DNA from: Stephanodiscus triporus
Lineage: Eukaryota > Bacillariophyta > Thalassiosirophyceae > Thalassiosirales > Thalassiosiraceae
Assembly (NCBI GenBank): GCA_036939755.1
Contig: JALLAZ010000730.1
Coordinates: 1-12,476 of the forward strand
DNA length: 12,476 nt
Reading direction: 5' to 3'
Positions 6,504-12,476 of the stretch are shown here, one piece after another (position 1 is the first letter of the stretch; each line of letters opens with the position of its first letter). The notes under the pieces are model-generated. The model saw nothing but the letters and a program-made list of their open reading frames with translations. It searched no databases and was not told where the DNA came from. Made by a program: the position numbers and the translations under genes.

Positions 6504-9500
6504 TTAATCGTTACAATGTTCATGATGGTGATTGTGGCTATGTCCATTCTCGTGATCGTTGGCAAAGCTTTCAAGTGCATGATACCAGTCTTCGTAAAAA
6601 GGGTCACCGGCATCTGTACACATTTGAACCCACACATCCTTGTCCTTTCTTAGGTCGTCTTCTGTCAATAGGCAGCCATCCAGTACTTTGATTATCGAGT
6701 TTTTCTCCAAACTCTGACCAATGATGACGATCTCTTGTTGTCTGTCACCAAAAGGCTCTTGCCAAAGCGGCGGAACGAGCGCATCATCGAGGCCTGGCGG
6801 CCAATGCTCTTTGTCAATATCAGCCCACCAAGGATTTCCAGGCATGAGAGTGTACTGTGACCCGGCAAGAGAGAAATCTCCTTGGACTGAGTAGAAACTA
6901 CCGAGCCAGACATATCCTTTAGCCCGAAGCACTATGCTCTTATCAAATGGAGCAGTTTTATCTATCATTGCGTCGAGAGCATCCGCCAGCTTATCTGGAA
7001 AGAATGGCCTTCGAGCCCGGTATGTGAACGACGAGATTCCTTGAAGAGGAAACGTAGGATCGTGAGAAGCCGTTCTACAACGTTGGGTCAAGAATATGGC
7101 ACCATTTATATCAAATCTCACCATACTCAATTGTTTCAGGAACATGTTCACCAATTCTTGCTTCTTTTAGCCACCGATCATGTTCTTCCGCTGCAGACAA
7201 AGAGAACAGCCCGGTCCCCAGAACAAATTCCAGGGGGACTTTACTGTACACAGATTCGATACGTTTCGCCGTTGGATTCATTTGCTCTATGATATCGAAA
7301 ACCCGTCCCTTTTCTTCCAGGCTCAAAAGATCACATTTGTTCACGACGACGACGTTTGCGAATTCTACCTGATCACAGAGTAAATGAGATATCGTGCGCT
7401 GATCTTCGGGAGAAGTATGCCAACTCCTCTCGCGCAGGCTCACGATGCTGTTCAACTCAGAAAGAAACTTCGATCCATCCACGACGGTAACCAGCGTGTC
7501 GAGTCGTGCCACTTCACCGAGACTCATTCCGGTGGCGTCTTCAAAGGTGAAAGTTTCCGCAACAGGCATTGGCTCCGAAATGCCACTCGACTCAATAATC
7601 AAGTAATCAAATCCCTGCGAGGCAATCTTTGCAACCTCCACGAGGAGGTCTTCACGCTGAATGAAAGAAGCAAAATTTCAAAGCATGAGAAATTACTCAA
7701 TTGTTTGGGCAGACTAAATTCATTGTCAGTCTTACCAAAGTGCAGCATATACTGATCAAAAAGAACGGATTGGTTTTAACACACATGAGATCGAATCATT
7801 TGACGGGAAGAAAGCATACTTAATTGGCCCTGTGTGGTATTCACGGGCTACTTACCAGCCATTGCTCAGTTCAACCAAATGCTCCTCTCTTTGCGTGATA
7901 GAAACTGAGTGCTGCCTCACCACCGCAGCATCAATATTTATCTCACCCATATCATTGACAAGAACCGCGACTTTGAAACCATCATAGTTCGACAGAATAT
8001 GTGTTAATAGGGTTGTTTTTCCAGCGCCGAGAAATCCGCTCAAAAGGGTGACGGGCAATTTGTGAGGCTGTCCATCCTCGCGGGTGGAAAGCAAGCGCGA
8101 CGAAATGACGGCGTTGGCCTCGCGAACGTCTCGGAGCACATCGTTTGCCGGAGGAGACGGTTCCCAATTCTCCGCCGGAGCTCTCAGTAGACCGCTGACG
8201 GATTCACTGCTGGAATCGCCGCGAATCGACACGTTCAGCTCCTGTCCAAAGACGCCGCCCCACTTGCAATCGAGGACGCCAACGTTAGCAGCCTCGACGA
8301 GGTTAAGAGACAAGCTTTGCAGGGCCGCCGCCGATCGGTCGTCGAGTTTCTTCAATGCATTTGGTAGAGTGTACCAGTCGTAGGGCGTCTCATCGTCTTC
8401 GATGTCGGCATCCTCAAGGGGGCCTGCCGGGGGCGGAGCGGTAGCGTAGAGCGGTATCAACTGGATAATGATACGCCGTCCACGAGGAGCGTAGACAGTC
8501 ACGGACGAGATGATGCCCAAGGCCCTAACCTCCGACTCTTCCACTCCCGTGAACTCCACGACCGCACGAATCGCCGCGCTCGTCGGGGATTCATCGGGGT
8601 GCGGCATCACGGACGGGAATTTCATGCCCGTCCATTCACCAGAGAGGGAACGCACGAGGACGCACCTATTCCCACGCAGGACGAGCGCCCCCACGTGTCG
8701 TTCGCAGCAATCCCAGTCGATATCAGTCGTCGATTCGATACCGCCTTCCTCTATCGAATCCACTTTCAACAATTCGCCCGTGACATCCTCGCATTTCCTC
8801 TCGTATTGCTTCGTGTGGCTGTTCATTTCCACCCGCAAAGTCGAGAGGAACAGTGATCTCCCCATGTCATCGAAGTGATCGGGATCGTAAGCGAGATCTC
8901 CCGCCGATCCGTCGCCGAATACGGAGAGGAAAACGCCATGGCCGTCGCCTCGCGGTGGGATCACGGAGGTCGCGCCGTCGGGAAAGACGTGGCGGATCAC
9001 TACCTCTCGCTTTACGCGCGCAGCGTCGTTCTGGAACACCAGGTGCGTTCGAGTTGGCGTCGAATCCCTCCCGATTCCGCGGTCCCTGCTGGTCATCGCG
9101 AGACGCAGTCGTTGTTCTCGCTCTCCCATCGGGACCAGGTGGCCGTTGACGAAACCGGTGGACAGCACCGGATGGAGTAGCCAGACGTCGGTGGCGATCT
9201 TTCCGCCGAGGGCATCGTGCAGCTTGAGCAGTACCGCGCAGAGCTCTCCCTCAGCCGCGAGCACGGCGTTTCGTAAGTCCATTCGTTGGAACATCCTGAC
9301 CAAAGTCTTCCCGAAGCCCTTCGTCGGCTCCCTCGATTCGACCTCCTTCCGTATCATATCCCCCAACAACCCACCCACCGCCGCCCCTGCATCGTCGTCC
9401 CCTTCGCCGCCAGCCGCGACCATATCCGCCACGTCCACTATCATTATGTGTCGGAATCGAATCTGGACATCCGTCCTCCGACGGCTTCCCGCCCCCAAAA

Positions 9501-9741
9501 GGATATTTTGCGCCTGAATCGCGCACTTGTACATCGGATGGCGAATAACGAATCCTCCACCCTCTAGACGACGATGATTATCATCATCCTTCGCATCATC
9601 CTTGGACGTCGCCGTCAGGAGCACGAGGACATCCTCGATTGGGGCGGCGTTCTTGCAATTGAAGGGTCCGTAATCCCCGGCGAAGACGTGGACGGTGGGA
9701 ATACGCCAGGACGTTTTGTCCCCGCGAGCTTTGCGAGACAT
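6504..9741 (-). CDS. COG0523/CobW-family metal GTPase fused to an N-terminal Nudix-like region
   Basis: Four exons on the minus strand: 9741-7856, 7751-7736, 7656-7122, 7039-6504, giving 990 residues; introns of 104, 79 and 82 nt. Residues 1-340 are unrecognised. About 345-460 resembles a Nudix fold with a degenerate box (E384, R392, E396, G399). The GTPase begins near 561: Walker [10 protein letters not shown] (569-577), C-I-C-C (629-632), ESSGISEP (656-663), NKCD (740-743), then a CobW_C domain from about 811, and a His-rich tail (about 976-990). COG0523 proteins are GTP-dependent metal chaperones or insertases; CxCC binds zinc or a similar metal. Related proteins respond to zinc/cobalt in diatoms, but those are not known to me to carry this N-terminus. 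The metal is not determined here. No organelle signal is evident. The N-terminal coding part is clearly GC-richer than the GTPase part. Confidence 0.88.
7736..7751 (-). other. 16-nt micro-exon (exon 2) of the COG0523 gene
   Basis: On the minus strand it follows a TTTTTGATCAG acceptor and precedes a GTAAG donor. It completes Cys629 (TG from exon 1 plus T) and encodes Ile-Cys-Cys-Thr-Leu634. The spliced reading SNG-CICCTL-RED matches the near-invariant G-CICC motif of the family. Skipping it would delete the metal site and shift the frame, since 16 is not a multiple of three. Confidence 0.9.
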
Positions 9742-9984
9742 GAGCGTTTTCGGGATAATATTATTTCTTGCTTCGTTCGCGCAGCTAAGTAGCAGGCAAG
9801 GTTTTGTGTTTTGTGGTTGTCGTCCTCTTCAACTCTTTTTAATTCGATGGATTCTCTTATTTTTTCTCTCCTGTCCTTGATTAGGATGGACTATCGTAAT
9901 TTTTAGTGAAGTTACAACTATACAACATACTACCCCTCTTGTGGTTCGGTGAGAGTGTTCGAATTGTTTCGAGCGGGGGGGCTG

Positions 9985-10000
9985 ATCCTCAGATGAGGAT
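9985..10000. promoter_or_regulatory. Inverted repeat ATCCTCA-GA-TGAGGAT
   Basis: Perfect 7-bp arms with a 2-bp centre in the divergent intergenic region. The centre is too short for a hairpin, so a dimeric protein binding site is the more natural reading. Function is inferred only from symmetry and place. Confidence 0.5.
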
Positions 10001-10038
10001 GGAAGGATTTCGAAGGATGTTTGTGAGCTTCGTTATCT

Positions 10039-10054
10039 TTTATGGTATCATAAA
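10039..10054. promoter_or_regulatory. Inverted repeat TTTATG-GTAT-CATAAA
   Basis: Perfect 6-bp arms with a 4-bp centre, 39 bp to the right of the other dyad in the same divergent spacer. AT-rich, so chance is a real alternative. Confidence 0.35.
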
Positions 10055-10301
10055 TACATAAAAACGATTCTCCATAGAGTATATAAGTAATTCGAAAATG
10101 ATGTTACGAAATACGAGGCTCAACGCCACCACGTGGACCTAATCTCAGGGACGTGCCTCAGATAAAAAGAGGTCAAAGGAAGGGGGGATGGATCGTCCAA
10201 TATCATCTCATCACGATTCCAATTTTTCATTCGCCCAAAAGGGACGACGCTCCTCCGCCAATTGAATATACATCGCCGTGCCCGAACGAGCAACGGATAC
10301 A

Positions 10302-12286
10302 ATGACCGCCGCCATCGTCATCGAAGATCACACAATCGGGAAGGACGATGTCGATGTCGATGTCGATGTAGATGTCGATGTGCGAGAGGCGGAGGAGGAG
10401 GTCGAGGGGACTGAGAGGCGGCGCTACGACGTGTGCATAATCGGCGCCGGACCGGCCGGGCTGGCATCGCTGTCGGCGATAATGGAACCGTACAGCCTGG
10501 ACGGAATGACGAATACGCAGGTGAACAATGCCAATCGGGGACTCGGGCGGGGCGGCGTTGGCGGTAGTGGAGGCGGTGGCGTCAGCGGCAGGGGAGGAGG
10601 TGGAGGTGGAGGAGGCGGTCGCGAGGACGACGATGTTCGTGGAATGGGATCGACGACGGGGAAAAGGGTTTGCGTGATCGATCCGAACGAGAGTTGGTTG
10701 GGGAGCTGGAACGATAATTTCGCCAGGTGAGATGAAATTCGATATCGAATGCCTGCCAATGTGTGTGCGCGATCGTATTCGTTATTTTGGGGATCTCGCC
10801 CTCCTTCTCCATCTCACATCACCGCAATGCCCTGCCCCTCTCTCGATCCTCCTTCGCTCATTTTACTCGTACATTGTTGCGCATCGTCATGTTCGTACAA
10901 CGACGATGCACGCCGCACAGGCTCGGGATCGAATACCTCCGTTCCCCCGCCATGGCCCATCCCGATCACTTCGACGTCAATTCCCTATTGGCATATGCCG
11001 TATCCAATCGACGCGAGCACGAATTGTACGATTCGGGCTGTTCGTCGTTGCGCCAATTGGCCGGACTCGGACATCAGACCCACGTCGGTCTGTGGAAGTT
11101 GCCGAGCACGGGCCTGTTTCGCGATTTCTGCCAAATGGACGTCGTTCGAAGGCTGGATCACGAATACGTACGGGGCACGGCGATCGATCTGTCGCGCATC
11201 GGGGGCGCACGGGTCGTCGGCGCCGACGACGGCGAGGAGGAGGATGCCGGCGCGCGCGACAAGGACGTCGGGGGACATTACGCCGTGACATTGTCCGACG
11301 GGACCGTCGTCGAAGCGACGTCGGTGATACTCGCGCTCGGTCCGACGGGCGTGCCCGTGATACCCCCTGGAATGCGCGACGTGCCGTCCGACAGGCTTAT
11401 ATCGTGGAGGCACATGGACGAGAAGCTGCGCGACGGTCACACGACGGTGCTCGTCGTGGGCGGGGGACTCACAGCGGTGCAGGCGGCGCAGTACTGCCTC
11501 CGGAGGGGAAAATCCGTGATACTCTCGTCACGCAGGCCCCTCGTCGAACGGCATTTCGACGTACGCGAATGCTGGTTCGACAAGCGTCGTGCCAATAGGC
11601 ACTTATCCGACTTTTACCACCAGGACGCGGATCGGAGACTCGCGGCGTTGCGGGAGGCGAGGGGGGGGGGGAGCGTGCCGCCGCTTTACATGGACGATTT
11701 GCGCGAGTGGGAGAGGAGGGGCAAGCTCACGCTCGTCGACGATGCGGATCCGGTCCACGTGCGTACCGACGATGGCGGGAGGTTGTATATATCCATGAGG
11801 GACGACAGGGAGGAGGGGGGTGACGATGGCAGATGCTGCCGATCGAAGTCGCCGCTGGTGGCAGTCGATTCCGTCGTGCTGGCATGCGGCATCCGGCCCG
11901 ATTGCACGGCCAATCCTTTCGTCCGGAGGATATTGGACCGTTTTCCCATCGACATCGTCGGAGGCCTGCCGGACGTGTCCGTCGACCTCGAGTGGACGAA
12001 GGATCTATTCGTCGTGGGCGCCCTGGCAAGTTTGAACGTCGGTCCCGATGGGGGGAATATCATGGGAGCGAGGAGGGCGGCGACGATCGTTTCCAACGCG
12101 TTGGAATGCAAGTCGTGGCTGCGCAGGGATGGGACGGGGGCATTGTCAAACCCCTTTCACATGTTGAGCGACGACAGCGATTCGAGCAGCGACGGCGATG
12201 ATGACAGCAATTCAAAATGCATTCTACTTCAAAGGCAAGAAGATTTATTCCATGGCTTGGATCTTGTCAGCCATGATTATGATTGA
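10302..12286 (+). CDS. FAD/NAD(P)-binding oxidoreductase, N-hydroxylating monooxygenase-like
   Basis: Two exons: 10302-10726 and 10921-12286, giving 596 residues; one 194-nt GT-AG intron in phase 2 that rebuilds Arg142. The start is the first ATG in frame. Residues 1-41 are acidic and include six Asp-Val pairs (16-27). The FAD Rossmann motif GAGPAG is at 48-53; beta-strand 2 ends at Asp127. The FARLGIEYLRSP...HPDHFD stretch (140-160) and a second dinucleotide motif, VVGGGLTA (320-327), are typical of two-dinucleotide flavoproteins related to lysine/ornithine N-hydroxylases and OSGIN-like proteins. A late C-G-I-R-P (464-468) sits where related enzymes have ATG-type motifs, and a second FAD-contact region, GPDGGNIMG (516-524), follows. 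The C-terminal tail is Ser/Asp-rich. No signal peptide is seen. The substrate is unknown. About 50 extra residues, Gly-rich, interrupt the FAD fold. Confidence 0.82.
10347..10382 (+). repeat. GATGTC hexanucleotide repeat (six units) inside CDS
   Basis: Six units of GATGTY/GATGTR; four are exactly GATGTC, one GATGTA and one GATGTG. They encode Asp-Val six times in the acidic N-terminus of the FAD protein. Length changes in whole units would keep the frame, so length polymorphism is plausible. Confidence 0.9.
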
Positions 12287-12476
12287 AATCTGTGATACAT
12301 GTAATCTCCACTTTTCATTGATGCCGAATGCCGAATTCGCCCTGGCATGTCGTCTCTCAATTCATATCGGGGTATGGTATTATCTTCGAGTTAATACCGT
12401 TATCTAAAGATAGAGTAAATAACAAGCCGATAGGGGCTGCGCCACGGAGGCTGGTTAAGAGTCATTAAGTACACTA
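12287..12476. other. 3' flank of the FAD oxidoreductase gene
   Basis: No gene is supported in this last stretch. It should contain the 3' UTR. A short dyad, TATCT-AA-AGATA at 12401-12412, is visible. The window ends before another gene begins. Confidence 0.5.

Larger units (their letters stand above)
9742..10301. promoter_or_regulatory. Divergent promoter region between COG0523 gene and FAD oxidoreductase gene
   Basis: 560 bp between two opposite start codons; no gene seen. A TATATAA sequence at 10080-10086 is TATA-like for the + strand gene but lies about 216 bp from its ATG. Two dyad elements are listed separately. A G-run occurs at 9975-9981. Confidence 0.6.

Noticed and set aside
7384..7755. 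+ strand open frame of 123 residues opposite the COG0523 gene
   Set aside because: It is antisense to exons whose protein matches a known family at every motif.
10763..10920. Open frame before exon 2 of the FAD gene (Met at 10763) as a separate start
   Set aside because: It lies in the intron; splicing 10726 to 10921 rebuilds a continuous FAD domain, while the intron peptide has no related sequence.
12198..12407. Small + strand open frame at the right end
   Set aside because: It overlaps the end of the FAD gene in another frame and shows no domain or initiation context.
1..12476. A functional gene cluster or operon-like system
   Set aside because: Genes alternate in strand, contain introns and belong to unrelated pathways; no mobile element, defence system or biosynthetic cluster is supported.

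Overview
The window looks like nuclear DNA of a diatom, or at least a photosynthetic stramenopile. Genes have short GT-AG introns (72-194 nt). Nearby coding regions differ strongly in GC content. One protein starts with a signal peptide followed by an AFVSP sequence, like the plastid-targeting junction of diatoms. The gene types (plant-type PDCT, ABM-fold plastid protein, COG0523 metal GTPase, 8-Cys secreted repeats) fit that group. The species call is inference. I see no rRNA, tRNA, CRISPR array, transposon or prokaryotic operon.

Five genes alternate + - + - +. (1) 278-1546 (+), four exons: a phosphatidylcholine:diacylglycerol cholinephosphotransferase (PDCT/ROD1-like), with a 17-nt micro-exon that carries a catalytic His. 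(2) 1872-4652 (-), single exon, very GC-rich: a large secreted protein with four copies of an 8-Cys module whose spacing repeats almost exactly, two on each side of a ricin-B-like beta-trefoil. (3) 5265-6198 (+), three exons: a probably plastid-targeted ABM-fold protein. (4) 6504-9741 (-), four exons: a COG0523/CobW-family GTPase fused to a long N-terminal region that includes a degenerate Nudix-like domain. Its CxCC metal motif is encoded by a 16-nt micro-exon. (5) 10302-12286 (+), two exons: an FAD/NAD(P)-binding oxidoreductase related to N-hydroxylating monooxygenases, with a Gly-rich insertion inside its FAD fold.

The spaces between divergent gene pairs (4653-5264 and 9742-10301) are probable two-way promoters. 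The first holds a cluster of four TAACCG (MYB-type) sites and a 15-bp tandem repeat; the second holds two dyad elements. The convergent spacers (1547-1871 and 6199-6503) are 3' UTR and terminator space.

The genes do not form an obvious pathway. Themes are membrane lipid remodelling (gene 1), secreted or cell-surface protein (gene 2), plastid enzyme (gene 3), metal delivery (gene 4) and flavin redox chemistry (gene 5). The most unusual signals are the two independent 16-17 nt micro-exons, each carrying the most conserved motif of its protein, and the Nudix-like/COG0523 fusion with a base-composition break near the domain junction. Gene models were spliced by hand from motif continuity and frame; no search or RNA evidence was available.
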